From VRUE01 sp036406595 (lineage in GTDB: Bacteria > Actinomycetota > Thermoleophilia > Solirubrobacterales > 70-9), in NCBI GenBank assembly GCA_036406595.1, contig DASXAR010000048.1:1-52725 (forward strand): DNA of 52,725 nucleotides, read 5' to 3'. This document shows positions 24,446 to 32,467 of the stretch, piece by piece. Under the pieces are notes generated by a model. That model worked only from the letters and a program-made list of their open reading frames with translations, did no database searches and had not been told where the DNA came from. A program made the position numbers and the translations under genes. Numbering within the stretch: position 1 is the first letter of the stretch; every line of letters begins with the position of its first letter.

Positions 24446-26509
24446 TCAGGCCCCCAGCAGGTTGTGGACGATCAGGTCGATCAGCTTGATCCCGATGAAG
24501 GGGGCGATGACTCCCCCGAGCCCGTAGATCAGCATGTTGCGGCGAAGCAGGGCGGTCGCTCCGATCGGCCGATAGCGGACGCCCCGCAGCGATAGGGGGA
24601 TCAGCAGCGGAATGATCAGGGCGTTGAAGATGACCGCCGAGAGGATCGCCGATTCCGGGGTGCCCAGGGACATGATGTTGAGGGCGTCAAGGGGCCCCTT
24701 TTCGCCAGCGAGCGCGTAGGTCGCCGCAAACATCGCCGGCAGGATCGCGAAGTACTTGGCGATGTCGTTGGCGATCGAGAAGGTGGTCAGGGCACCGCGG
24801 GTGATGAGGAGCTGCTTGCCGACCTCGACGATCTCGATCAGCTTCGTCGGATTGGAGTCGAGGTCGACCATGTTCCCCGCCTCGCGCGCCGCCTGGGTGC
24901 CCGTGTTCATCGCCACCCCGACATCGGCCTGGGCTAGGGCCGGGGCGTCGTTGGTCCCGTCTCCCGTCATCGCGATTAGGCGGCCGTCGGCCTGCTGCTC
25001 GCGAATCAGCTCGAGCTTTCGCTCCGGCGTCGCTTCAGCGAGGAAGTCATCGACTCCCGCCTCCTCGGCGATCTTGGCCGCGGTCAGCCGGTTGTCGCCG
25101 GTCACCATGATCGTGCGGATGCCCATTGCGCGAAGGTGGTCGAAGCGGACATTGATCCCCTCCTTGATCACGTCCTTCAGGTAGATGACGCCAAGGATGC
25201 GCTCATTGCGCGCGACCGCGAGCGGGGTGCCGCCCTCGCGCCCGATCCGGTCCAGCTCCTTCTGCAGCTGTTCGGGAGAGCGCCCGCCCTCCTGGGAGAC
25301 CCAGGCTTCGATCGCGTCGCCGGCGCCCTTGCGGAGCCGGGTGGTGTCGTAGTCGACGCCGCTCATCCGCGTTTCGGCGCTGAAGGGGACGAAGGTCGGC
25401 TCGTGCCCGGCGAAATCGTGCTCCCGGATGCCGTAGTCCTTGGCGAGGACGACGATAGAGCGCCCCTCGGGGGTCTCGTCGGCGAGGGAGGACATTTGGG
25501 CAGCCTCCGCGAGCTCCTCGACGCTGACGCCTGGCATCGGCATGAATTCGACCGCCTCCCGGTTCCCCAGCGTGATCGTGCCGGTCTTGTCAAGGAGCAG
25601 CACGTCGCAGTCGCCCGAAGCCTCGACGGCCCGGCCCGAGAGCGCCAGGACATTGCGACGCACCAGGCGGTCCATGCCGGCGATCCCGATCGCCGAGAGC
25701 AGCGCCCCGATCGTCGTCGGGATCAGCGCCACCAGAAGGGCGATGAGCGTGGTCTCGGAGAGTTCGGTGCCGGCAAAGAGTCCCATCGGCCGCAGCGAGA
25801 CGATCACCACGACGAAGATCAGCGTGAGCGCGGCAAGCAGGATTCCGAGGGCTATCTCGTTGGGCGTCTTGCGCCGCTCCGCGCCCTCCACGAGGGTGAT
25901 CATCCGGTCCAGGAAGGACTGGCCGGGCTCCTGCGTGATCTCGACCACGATTCGGTCCGATAGGACCCGGGTGCCGCCGGTCACCGCGCTGCGGTCGCCG
26001 CCGGCCTCGCGAATCACCGGCGCCGACTCACCGGTGATCGCCGACTCGTCGACCGAGGCGATCCCCTCGATCACGGTGCCGTCACCGGGGATCATCTCCC
26101 CCGCCTCGACCACCACCAGGTCTCCGCGCACGAGCTCCGACGCGGGTTTCTCACCACCGTCCCGCAGTCTCGCGGTCGTCTCCGTCCGCATGGCGCGCAG
26201 GCTCGCCGCCTGCGCTCGCCCGCGGCCCTCGGCCAGCGCCTCCGCCAGGTTGGCGAAGATCACCGTCAGCCACAGCCAGATCGAGACCGCGACGGTGAAC
26301 CATGCGGGCTCGTGCCCGCCGCCGAGCGGGCTGCCGCCGAAGACCTGGATCAGCCAGGCGGCCGCCGTGATGACCGCGCCGATCTCGACGACGAACATCA
26401 CCGGGTTCCGAGCCTGGACGCGCGGATCGAGCTTGGTCAGCGAGTCCCAGAGGGCCGGGCGCAGGATCTCAGGGTCGAAAAGTGAGCGTGGCTGCCTGTC
26501 GGTGCTCAT
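24446..26509 (-). CDS. kdpB: Potassium-transporting P-type ATPase subunit KdpB
   Basis: A 687-residue ATPase subunit of the KdpFABC high-affinity potassium pump. The phosphorylated Asp307 lies in LLLDKTGTITLG at the same number as in E. coli. TGES (160s), MTGDGTNDAPALAQADVG and several membrane segments are present. The gene order is unusual: kdpB comes after kdpC, with a 4-nt ATGA overlap at the junction (26506-26509). No frameshift or missing motif is seen. Confidence 0.97.
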   Translation of the reverse strand: MSTDRQPRSLFDPEILRPALWDSLTKLDPRVQARNPVMFVVEIGAVITAAAWLIQVFGGSPLGGGHEPAWFTVAVSIWLWLTVIFANLAEALAEGRGRAQAASLRAMRTETTARLRDGGEKPASELVRGDLVVVEAGEMIPGDGTVIEGIASVDESAITGESAPVIREAGGDRSAVTGGTRVLSDRIVVEITQEPGQSFLDRMITLVEGAERRKTPNEIALGILLAALTLIFVVVIVSLRPMGLFAGTELSETTLIALLVALIPTTIGALLSAIGIAGMDRLVRRNVLALSGRAVEASGDCDVLLLDKTGTITLGNREAVEFMPMPGVSVEELAEAAQMSSLADETPEGRSIVVLAKDYGIREHDFAGHEPTFVPFSAETRMSGVDYDTTRLRKGAGDAIEAWVSQEGGRSPEQLQKELDRIGREGGTPLAVARNERILGVIYLKDVIKEGINVRFDHLRAMGIRTIMVTGDNRLTAAKIAEEAGVDDFLAEATPERKLELIREQQADGRLIAMTGDGTNDAPALAQADVGVAMNTGTQAAREAGNMVDLDSNPTKLIEIVEVGKQLLITRGALTTFSIANDIAKYFAILPAMFAATYALAGEKGPLDALNIMSLGTPESAILSAVIFNALIIPLLIPLSLRGVRYRPIGATALLRRNMLIYGLGGVIAPFIGIKLIDLIVHNLLGA

Positions 26510-27159
26510 TCGATTGGTGCCTCTTCGTCGAGCGTGAGGTTGAGTTGAAGGACGTTCACGCCCGGCTCACCAAAGACCCCCAGGAACCGCCCGTTGGTGT
26601 GATCGGAGATCAGCTCTTCGACCCTGCTGAGGGGCAGGTGGCGAATCGCAGCGATCCTGTGGGCCTGGATGCGGGCGTTGGCCTCGGAGATCTCGGGGTC
26701 GACGCCCGAGCCGGACATCGTGATCGCGTCGACCGGGACGCCCTCCCTGGTCAGCGATTTGTCGAAGGGCTTCTCCAGGCGCAGATAGGCCTTGAGGTTT
26801 TCGCGCACGGCTTCGCGCTCTTCTACGCTGTTTGGCCCGGAATTGCTGAAGAAGGTCGTGTTGGCGGCGTATCCGGACTGCGATGGCCGCGGCTGGAAGT
26901 AGCGCTTGTCGGGAGCCAGGACTTCTTCGCCTTCTTCGTCGAGCTTGGGCTTCCCGTTCTTGCCGATCACCGGCCGTGAGAACGACTGGCCGATCAGGCT
27001 GGAGCCGACCAGGTGCCCGTTCACCGTGATCTTCGAGCCGTCCGCCTTGCCCGGGAAGACGACCTGCGCGATGCCGGTCATCGCAAGCGGATAGGCGAGG
27101 CCGAAGATCAGCGTGAAGGCGATCACGGCGAGAATCGAGGTGAGGGCGGTGCGGCGCAT
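26506..27159 (-). CDS. kdpC: Potassium-transporting ATPase subunit KdpC
   Basis: A 217-residue KdpC with one N-terminal membrane helix and an extracytoplasmic domain that assists potassium capture. Typical strings are YFQPRPSQSGY, SGSGVDPEISEANARIQ and LGVFGEPGVNVLQLN. It contains a charged insert around residues 65-85 (GKNGKPKLDEEGEEVL). It lies one base after kdpA and overlaps kdpB by 4 nt, so the order is F-A-C-B rather than the usual F-A-B-C. Confidence 0.95.
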   Translation of the reverse strand: MRRTALTSILAVIAFTLIFGLAYPLAMTGIAQVVFPGKADGSKITVNGHLVGSSLIGQSFSRPVIGKNGKPKLDEEGEEVLAPDKRYFQPRPSQSGYAANTTFFSNSGPNSVEEREAVRENLKAYLRLEKPFDKSLTREGVPVDAITMSGSGVDPEISEANARIQAHRIAAIRHLPLSRVEELISDHTNGRFLGVFGEPGVNVLQLNLTLDEEAPIE

Positions 27160-27160
27160 C

Positions 27161-28915
27161 TCAGAAAAGCCTCGTGGTCAGGCTCTGCACGATCGGGCCG
27201 AGCAGGAGCGCCGGGAAGAAGGTGAGGGCGCCGACAAGGATCACGACGCCGACGAGCAGGACCACGAAGGTCGGCGTGTCCGTGCGCATCGTCCCTGGTC
27301 CTGCCGGGGAGACCTTCTTGCCCGCGAGCGAGCCGGCGACGGCCAGGACGAAGAGGATCGGGAGAAAGCGGGCCAGAGTCATGGTCGCGCCGCCCAGGAG
27401 GTCGGCGAAGCTGATCCCGTAGGCGCCGGCGTTACCGGGGGCATTGGGCTGCACGAATCCGGTGTAGCCGGCGAACGCCGAGCCGTTGTTGTTGGCCTGG
27501 GAGAGGTAGGCGTAGAGGGTCTCCGAGAAGCCCTGCGGGCCGGCCTGGTAGATCGATCTCGTCCCCGCCCGCGCGGTGATCGCCACTGCGGTCGTTACCA
27601 GGACGGCCAGCGGGGTGACCAGGATTCCGAGGGAGATCAGCTTGATCTCCGTCGCCTGGACCTTCTTCCCGAGGTACTCGGGCGTTCGACCGACCATCAG
27701 GCCGCCTATGAAGACGGCGAGCAGCACATAGAGCAGCATCGAGTAGAGGCCGGTGCCGACGCCGCCGAAGACGACCTCGCTGGTGCCCATGCCTGACATC
27801 GGAACGGCTCCGCCGAGGCCCGTGTAGGACTCGTGTGCGGAGTCGACCGAGCCGTTCGAGGTGACCGTGGTGGTCGTCGCCCAGAGCGCGGACTCGGCGA
27901 TCCCGTTGCGCTGCTCCTTGCCTTCCAGGTTGCCCCCGGTGGAGCCGTCGATCGCCGTCGTCGGCGTCCCGGCGGCGTGCTCGGCCGGGGTGCCGTGCTG
28001 CTCGGCGGGGATGATCACGAGGATGAAGGCGAGGTAGATCGCCAGCATCGCGGCGAAGATCGACCAGCCCTCGCGCTGGCGCCCGACCATTCTCCCGTAG
28101 GTGTAGGTGAGGGCGGCCGGGATCAGGATTATCGATAGCAGCTCGACGAAGTTGCTGAGCCGCGTCGCGTTCTCAAAGGGCATCGACGAGTTGACGTTGA
28201 AGAAGCCGCCGCCGTTGGTGCCGATTTGCTTGATCGCGATCTGCGAGGCGGCCGGGCCCATCGCCAGGGCCTGTTCGGCCCCCTCGACCGTCTTCGCGAT
28301 GCTGGCCCCGCTGAGCGTCTGCACGACGCCCTGGGAGACGAGGATCAGGCCGACTATGACCGAGAGCGGCAGCAGCACGTAGTAGAGGCTCCGGGTGAGG
28401 TCCTGCCAGAAGTTGCCGAGCCCGGGCCCGCTGCGCCCGATGATTCCGCGGATGAAGGCGAGCAGGACGCAGATGCCGACCGCGGGGGTGACGAAGTTCT
28501 CCACCGTGAGGCCGGCCATCTGCGAGAAGTAGGAGAGCGTCGTTTCGCCGCCGTAGTACTGCCAGTTGGTGTTGGAGACGAAGGAGGACGCGGTGCTGAA
28601 GCTGACGTCCCACGGGCCGGAATTGAAGCCTTCGGGGTTGAAGGGGTGGATCCCCTGGGTGCGCAGGATCAGGTACAGCGCGACCCAGGAGAAGACGGAG
28701 AAGAGCACAACGCTCTTCGCGTAGGCCTTCCAGTCCTGTTCCTCGGAGGGGTCGACCCGCAGCACCCGGTAGGTCAGCCGCTCGAGCGGGCCGAGGACCG
28801 GGCTGAGGAAGACGCGCTGGCCGCCGAACACCCGAGCCATGTATTTGCCCAGCGGTGGGGTGAGCGCGATCGTCACCACGACGAAGACCGCGACCTGGAG
28901 CCAGCCCTGCGCCAT
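27161..28915 (-). CDS. kdpA: Potassium-transporting ATPase subunit KdpA
   Basis: A 584-residue channel-like subunit that binds and translocates potassium. Ten or so hydrophobic segments are visible, along with selectivity-region strings such as TNWQYYGGETTLSYF, GTNGGGFFNVNSSMPFENAT and GQPG-type loops including NNNGSAFAGY. There is an extracytoplasmic insert near residue 320-350 rich in Thr and Gly. The ATG overlaps the kdpF stop by one base (TGATG). Confidence 0.97.
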   Translation of the reverse strand: MAQGWLQVAVFVVVTIALTPPLGKYMARVFGGQRVFLSPVLGPLERLTYRVLRVDPSEEQDWKAYAKSVVLFSVFSWVALYLILRTQGIHPFNPEGFNSGPWDVSFSTASSFVSNTNWQYYGGETTLSYFSQMAGLTVENFVTPAVGICVLLAFIRGIIGRSGPGLGNFWQDLTRSLYYVLLPLSVIVGLILVSQGVVQTLSGASIAKTVEGAEQALAMGPAASQIAIKQIGTNGGGFFNVNSSMPFENATRLSNFVELLSIILIPAALTYTYGRMVGRQREGWSIFAAMLAIYLAFILVIIPAEQHGTPAEHAAGTPTTAIDGSTGGNLEGKEQRNGIAESALWATTTTVTSNGSVDSAHESYTGLGGAVPMSGMGTSEVVFGGVGTGLYSMLLYVLLAVFIGGLMVGRTPEYLGKKVQATEIKLISLGILVTPLAVLVTTAVAITARAGTRSIYQAGPQGFSETLYAYLSQANNNGSAFAGYTGFVQPNAPGNAGAYGISFADLLGGATMTLARFLPILFVLAVAGSLAGKKVSPAGPGTMRTDTPTFVVLLVGVVILVGALTFFPALLLGPIVQSLTTRLF

Positions 28916-29028
28916 CAGAGCCTCTCCCCGCGCAGCAGCGCGTAGCAGAGGTAGACGAAGACCAGCGCCGAGACGATCAGGCCAAAGACGTCTGCGCCCG
29001 TGAGGGCGGCGAGGACCGAAACGCTCAT
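28915..29028 (-). CDS. kdpF: KdpF small subunit, 37 residues
   Basis: A 37-residue single-helix protein (MSVSVLAALTGADVF, then GLIVSALVFVYLCYALL and RGERL). The membrane helix followed by YALL and a basic/acidic RxERL ending is the KdpF pattern; KdpF stabilises the Kdp complex. It is too short for standard gene callers. It overlaps kdpA by one base and the upstream 42-residue ORF by 4 nt. Confidence 0.88.
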   Translation of the reverse strand: MSVSVLAALTGADVFGLIVSALVFVYLCYALLRGERL

Positions 29029-29153
29029 ATGCGGTCGATCAGGTCGATCGCCCAGAAGACGAGGGCAAAGAGGCCGACCGACAGAGCGATCGCGAACAGG
29101 TCGGCAATGGGGCTGCCGCCACCAGGGAACAGGTCGGCGAGGACTGAGATCAC
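29025..29153 (-). CDS. Small membrane protein (42 residues) immediately upstream of kdpF
   Basis: A 42-codon ORF with GTG start at 29153, the only possible start after an in-frame stop. The first part is MISVLADLFPGGGSPI; one hydrophobic helix follows (IADLFAIALSVGLFALVFW), ending AIDLIDRI. The stop overlaps the kdpF ATG (ATGA), so translation is coupled. Short membrane ORFs of this shape, helix then a D/C-R-L/I ending, accompany kdpF in other genomes as I recall, but are rarely annotated. Probably an accessory Kdp subunit; no homology search was possible. Confidence 0.7.
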   Translation of the reverse strand: MISVLADLFPGGGSPIADLFAIALSVGLFALVFWAIDLIDRI

Positions 29154-29230
29154 ATCTCGATCATGCGACGCCCCCCGTCAAGGCCGCATGAAGGCGGCTG
29201 CCCACCGCATACAGATTCCGTGAAGGCAGA

Positions 29231-29914
29231 TCAGACCGCGAAGCGGTAGCCGACTCCCGGATCCGTGCGGATGAAAACCGGCTCGCCGGCCGGCTCGATC
29301 TTGCGGCGGAGGTTGGCTACGTGGGCGCGGAGCACCTGCAGGTCGTCTTCATAGCCGACGCCCCACACCTCGACCAGCAGGGACCGGTGGGTCATCAGAC
29401 GACCCCGGTTGCGAACGAGCACCCGCAGCAGCTCGAACTCGGTGGGGGTCAGATGAACCTCCTCGCCATCGCGGTGGATGGAGCGCGCGGCGAGGTCGAT
29501 TCTCAGGCCGTTCACCTCGATTGCCGGCTCCTCCGACTCGGGGCGCGCTCGGCGCAGGGCGGCCTCCAGCCGCGCCACGAGCTCCCTCGGGCCGAACGGC
29601 TTGGTCACGTAGTCGTCCGCGCCGGCCGCGAGCGCCTCCACCTTGCGGTCCTCCTCGCCGACCGCCGAGAGCACGATGATCGGCATCTCGCTCCACTCGC
29701 GCAGTCGGCTGGTCAGCTCCACCCCGTCGATGTCGGGGAGCATCAGGTCGACTATCGCCGCCTCGGGGGGACGCACCGCTGCGAGGTCGAGCGCCTCCTC
29801 GCCGTGTCTGGCCGGCACCGCCTCATAGCCGGCGTCGCGCAGGATCACGCCGAGGGCACGCACTATCTGCGGCTCGTCGTCGCAGACCAGGACGCGGGTC
29901 CGCTCCGACATCAC
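29231..29914 (-). CDS. kdpE: KdpE-like response regulator (OmpR family)
   Basis: A 227-residue regulator with a receiver domain (acidic pocket VCDDEP, phospho-acceptor Asp56 in IVDLMLPDIDG, Lys in VTKPFGPREL) and a C-terminal winged-helix DNA-binding domain (LTPTEFELLRVLVRNRG, LQVLRAHVANLRRKIE). KdpE activates kdp transcription in response to its kinase. The start overlaps the kinase stop by 4 nt. It lies at the head of the operon, before kdpF, rather than after the structural genes. Confidence 0.93.
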   Translation of the reverse strand: MMSERTRVLVCDDEPQIVRALGVILRDAGYEAVPARHGEEALDLAAVRPPEAAIVDLMLPDIDGVELTSRLREWSEMPIIVLSAVGEEDRKVEALAAGADDYVTKPFGPRELVARLEAALRRARPESEEPAIEVNGLRIDLAARSIHRDGEEVHLTPTEFELLRVLVRNRGRLMTHRSLLVEVWGVGYEDDLQVLRAHVANLRRKIEPAGEPVFIRTDPGVGYRFAV

Positions 29915-31056
29915 GCACCGTCCAGGGGAAAGAAGACGACGAACGTGCTGCCCTGATTCGGCACGGACTCGACCCTGACCTCGCCGCCGTTGGCCTCGAT
30001 GAACCCCTTGACGATCGCCAGGCCGAGACCGAAGCCGTGCTCGCGCCCGTCTTCGCGGCGGTAGAACGGCTCGAAGATCCGCTCGCGCTCGGGCTCGGGG
30101 ATGCCAGGGCCCTGATCGACGATTCGCACCATCAGGCGGCCGCCTGTCTCCCGGGCGCGGACGAGGACGGGTCGGCCGCCGCCATGCCGCACGGCGTTCT
30201 CCATAAGGTTCGCGAAGGCGCGTTCGAGCTGGACCGGATCGACGTCGACGAACGGAAGGTCGGGCTGCAGCTGCAGCACGACGACCTCCCGGTGGGGCCT
30301 CACGGAGTCCCGTGCAGCCTCGAGCACCCCGGCCAGGTCGACGGCCTCACGTCGGGGCTCCGCGCTGCCCGCCTCGAGGCGGGAGACGTCGATCAGGTTC
30401 TCGACAAGGCGTGAGAGCCGCTCCCCTTCCTCGACCACCGCCTCACTCAGCTCCTGCCTCTCCTGCTCGGTGACGTTGGGCGACCCCAGCGCCGCTCCGG
30501 CGGCGATGATCGAGGTGAGGGGCGTGCGGAGGTCGTGGGAGACGGAGCGAAGCAGGGCGGTCTTGAGCACGTCGCTGCGGCGCAGGGCGCCCGCCTCTAT
30601 CGCCTCCTCCTGCATGCGGTCGCGCTCGGCTGAGATCCGCGCCAGGTCGGCGAGGGCCCGGTCGGCCTCGGCCCGGCGCTGCTCCGCTTCGGCGGCCCTG
30701 GCCCGAGCGAGCTCGGCCAGGGCGCTGCTGGCGATGGCGACGATGCCGAAGACGACCAGTGCAACGACGTCGCGATCCTTGGAGATGTGAAGCCCCCCGG
30801 TGGGCGGGATGTGGAAGAGGTTGAAGGCCAGCGCGCTCAGCAGAGAGGTGAGCAGGCCGAGCCGCCAGCCCCAGACGCTCGAGATGAGGATCACGCCCGG
30901 GATGTAGACGACGCCCAATGAGACAGCGGGGACCGCTGGCGTGAGCGGATAGACGATCAGCGTCCCGATGGCGACGGTGAAGACCGAGGCGAAGAGACCC
31001 AACCACGTTGACGGAGGCTCGCCGCTGAGGCGGTGAGCAAGACCACCTGTGTTCAC
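29911..31056 (-). CDS. Sensor histidine kinase, KdpD C-terminal type with DUF4118 membrane domain
   Basis: A 381-residue kinase. Residues 18-115 hold four membrane segments of the DUF4118 domain found in KdpD (GVVYIPGVILISSVWGWRLG, FNLFHIPPTGGLHI). A coiled coil (about 115-160) leads to HisKA with His174 in SVSHDLRTPLTS, then N-box LMENAVRHGG, GPGIP and GLGLAIVKGF. It corresponds to the C-terminal half of KdpD; the N-terminal half is the separate gene at 23182-24360. GTG start at 31056 with TACCCT 7 nt upstream; it heads the whole kdp operon. Confidence 0.9.
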   Translation of the reverse strand: MNTGGLAHRLSGEPPSTWLGLFASVFTVAIGTLIVYPLTPAVPAVSLGVVYIPGVILISSVWGWRLGLLTSLLSALAFNLFHIPPTGGLHISKDRDVVALVVFGIVAIASSALAELARARAAEAEQRRAEADRALADLARISAERDRMQEEAIEAGALRRSDVLKTALLRSVSHDLRTPLTSIIAAGAALGSPNVTEQERQELSEAVVEEGERLSRLVENLIDVSRLEAGSAEPRREAVDLAGVLEAARDSVRPHREVVVLQLQPDLPFVDVDPVQLERAFANLMENAVRHGGGRPVLVRARETGGRLMVRIVDQGPGIPEPERERIFEPFYRREDGREHGFGLGLAIVKGFIEANGGEVRVESVPNQGSTFVVFFPLDGA

Positions 31057-31063
31057 GGAGCTC

Positions 31064-31069
31064 AGGGTA
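31064..31069 (-). promoter_or_regulatory. Putative -10 box (TACCCT) for the kdp operon
   Basis: TACCCT on the minus strand lies 7 nt before the kinase GTG at 31056. No upstream promoter-like box was seen inside the operon. Confidence 0.55.
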
Positions 31070-31088
31070 TGCCGCCCCTTGGCCGTTC

Positions 31089-31367
31089 TCAGTTGTTGCT
31101 CGGAGCGACGATCTCGAGCGGCTGGCCGACCGCCTCGACCTCCTCGAGGCCCTCGTCGTCGGGGTCTCGGGAGCAGACGATCCGGAAGCGGCCTGTCCCG
31201 ATAGCCGGGTCGGGCAGGACCGGCAGGCCGCGGATCTGATCCCAGCCGAGCCGCTCGACCTCAAACGGGCTCATCCGGACCTCGGCCGCCGGGAAGGGAC
31301 AGTTCTGGTTGTGCTGGTCGATCGCCCTGGCGATCGCCTCCAGGTTCTTCGCCTCAGCGGAGCTCAC
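31089..31367 (-). CDS. Hypothetical protein, 92 residues
   Basis: I do not recognise a family. The protein begins MSSAEAKNLEAIARAIDQH and includes a CPFPAAEVRMSPFEVERLGW segment and CSRDPDDEGLEEVEAVGQ; it looks globular, acidic and cytoplasmic, with two cysteines. The GTG start at 31367 is chosen because TAAGAT lies 7 nt upstream and the longer frame is Pro/Arg shadow sequence. It is divergent from the NeuD-like gene, with the two -10 boxes only 18 nt apart, and upstream of the kdp operon on the same strand. Confidence 0.65.
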   Translation of the reverse strand: MSSAEAKNLEAIARAIDQHNQNCPFPAAEVRMSPFEVERLGWDQIRGLPVLPDPAIGTGRFRIVCSRDPDDEGLEEVEAVGQPLEIVAPSNN

Positions 31368-31374
31368 GTCACAG

Positions 31375-31380
31375 ATCTTA
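31375..31380 (-). promoter_or_regulatory. Putative -10 box (TAAGAT), leaderless 92-residue ORF
   Basis: TAAGAT on the minus strand lies 7 nt before the GTG at 31367. Confidence 0.55.
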
Positions 31381-31398
31381 GGCGCCCACGGCCACTGA

Positions 31399-31404
31399 TA
31401 TGTT
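31399..31404 (+). promoter_or_regulatory. Putative -10 box (TATGTT), leaderless NeuD-like gene
   Basis: TATGTT lies 7 nt before the GTG at 31412. It contains the ATG at 31400, so that ATG is unlikely to be the start. Confidence 0.55.
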
Positions 31405-31411
31405 CGGGCCC

Positions 31412-32104
31412 GTGGCGGGTGGTTGGGCTCTCTATTGCTGCCGCACCCCCTATGCAGTCGAGGTCGCGGAGGTGATCTGGCGATGCGGGGACGAGGTGGC
31501 GCTGCTGGTCGAGAGCCGCTTCGAGGGGGTTGAGAAGTCCGAGCAGCAGGCGGGCGCCTGGGCAACGGAAATCGGCGCGCCGGTGATCCGTCCGGAGGAG
31601 CTCGGGGAAGCGGATATCGAGCTGGTGACGGCGGTCCCGCTGATCACGCCGGGCCACCGCCACGCGGTCGTCTCGGAGGCCAGGTCATTCGGCCTTCACC
31701 GGTTCCCACGACTGCTCGACTCAACCGCGGTGATCGCCCGCACGGCGACCGTGGGAGAGGGCACCATCGTGAACGCCGCCGCTGTGATCGCCGGCGGGTC
31801 GGAGGTCGGAGCGTTCGTGCAGGTCAACCGCAGCGCGTCGGTCGGGCACCACGACGTCGTCGAGGACTACTCGACCCTGGGGCCGGGATGCCTGCTCGCC
31901 GGCGAAGTGCGGATCGGCCGCGGCGCCTTCGTGGGAGCGGGTGCGGTGTGCGCCCCCAAGGTGACGATCGGGCCGAATGCCGTCGTGGGTGCCGGCGCCG
32001 TCGTCATCCGCGACGTCCCGGCGGGGGCGGTCGCGGTCGGAAACCCAGCAAGCGTGGTCAGGGAGGATGGGGTCGGCTACGAAGGCATCGCCGTTCCCGC
32101 CTGA
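31412..32104 (+). CDS. NeuD/PglD-like left-handed beta-helix acyltransferase
   Basis: A 230-residue protein of the NeuD sialic-acid O-acetyltransferase group. The N-terminal nucleotide-binding-like half is followed by hexapeptide repeats forming a left-handed beta helix (ATVGEGTIVNAAAVIAGG, RIGRGAFVGAGAVCAP, VTIGPNAVVGAGAVVI) and the usual DVPAGAVAVGNPA ending. The catalytic His is probably in SVGHHDVVEDY. The acceptor is unknown; no glycan cluster lies nearby. I chose GTG 31412 over ATG 31400 because a TATGTT box would overlap the latter. Confidence 0.85.
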   Translation: MAGGWALYCCRTPYAVEVAEVIWRCGDEVALLVESRFEGVEKSEQQAGAWATEIGAPVIRPEELGEADIELVTAVPLITPGHRHAVVSEARSFGLHRFPRLLDSTAVIARTATVGEGTIVNAAAVIAGGSEVGAFVQVNRSASVGHHDVVEDYSTLGPGCLLAGEVRIGRGAFVGAGAVCAPKVTIGPNAVVGAGAVVIRDVPAGAVAVGNPASVVREDGVGYEGIAVPA

Positions 32105-32107
32105 CAC

Positions 32108-32338
32108 CTACCAGGGCAGACGGGAGCAGCCGTCGACGGCTTCTTCGCGAGCCCGCGCAGCCGCCGGCGAAGCCGCCTGGTCCACCGCCACCGGGTTGGC
32201 CAGTTCTGCGTGCGCGAGGCAGCTGCGGTAGTGCGACTCGCCGCCGATCCAGGCCAGCAGCAGGAGCAGCAGCACGCCGGCGACCGCCCCGGCGACCGCG
32301 ACGGACCGTTTCGTGGTTGCGACCACATCCATCTGCAC
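32108..32338 (-). CDS. Small single-pass membrane protein
   Basis: A 76-residue protein of unknown function. A basic N-terminus is followed by one membrane helix (SVAVAGAVAGVLLLLLLAWI) and a short outside region with two cysteines (YRSCLAHAEL and DGCSRLPW) that could form a disulfide. The GTG at 32338 is chosen because a strong AAGGAGG Shine-Dalgarno sequence lies 9 nt upstream; the ATG at 32332 is also possible. Its 3' end nearly touches the NeuD-like gene on the other strand. Confidence 0.65.
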   Translation of the reverse strand: MQMDVVATTKRSVAVAGAVAGVLLLLLLAWIGGESHYRSCLAHAELANPVAVDQAASPAAARAREEAVDGCSRLPW

Positions 32339-32455
32339 GGCGGTTAGCCTCCTTACCTCGCGGGACGGCATTGTTCAATCCCTCGACCGCGACGTCACCC
32401 TCCCAACGCTAGGGCCGGGTGCGGACGGCAAGCGGGTCCCGACTGGCCCGCTGCC

Positions 32456-32461
32456 TAGTCT
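32456..32461 (+). promoter_or_regulatory. Putative -10 box (TAGTCT), leaderless dinB
   Basis: TAGTCT lies 6 nt before the GTG at 32468. I saw no clear LexA-type operator next to it. Confidence 0.5.
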
Positions 32462-32467
32462 GGAGGC

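Noticed and set aside
25136..26537. Long open frames antisense to kdpB
   Set aside because: Shadows; kdpB is intact on the minus strand.
32339..32467. LexA/SOS box upstream of dinB
   Set aside because: I looked for a GAAC-N4-GTTC-type palindrome and saw none in the gap.
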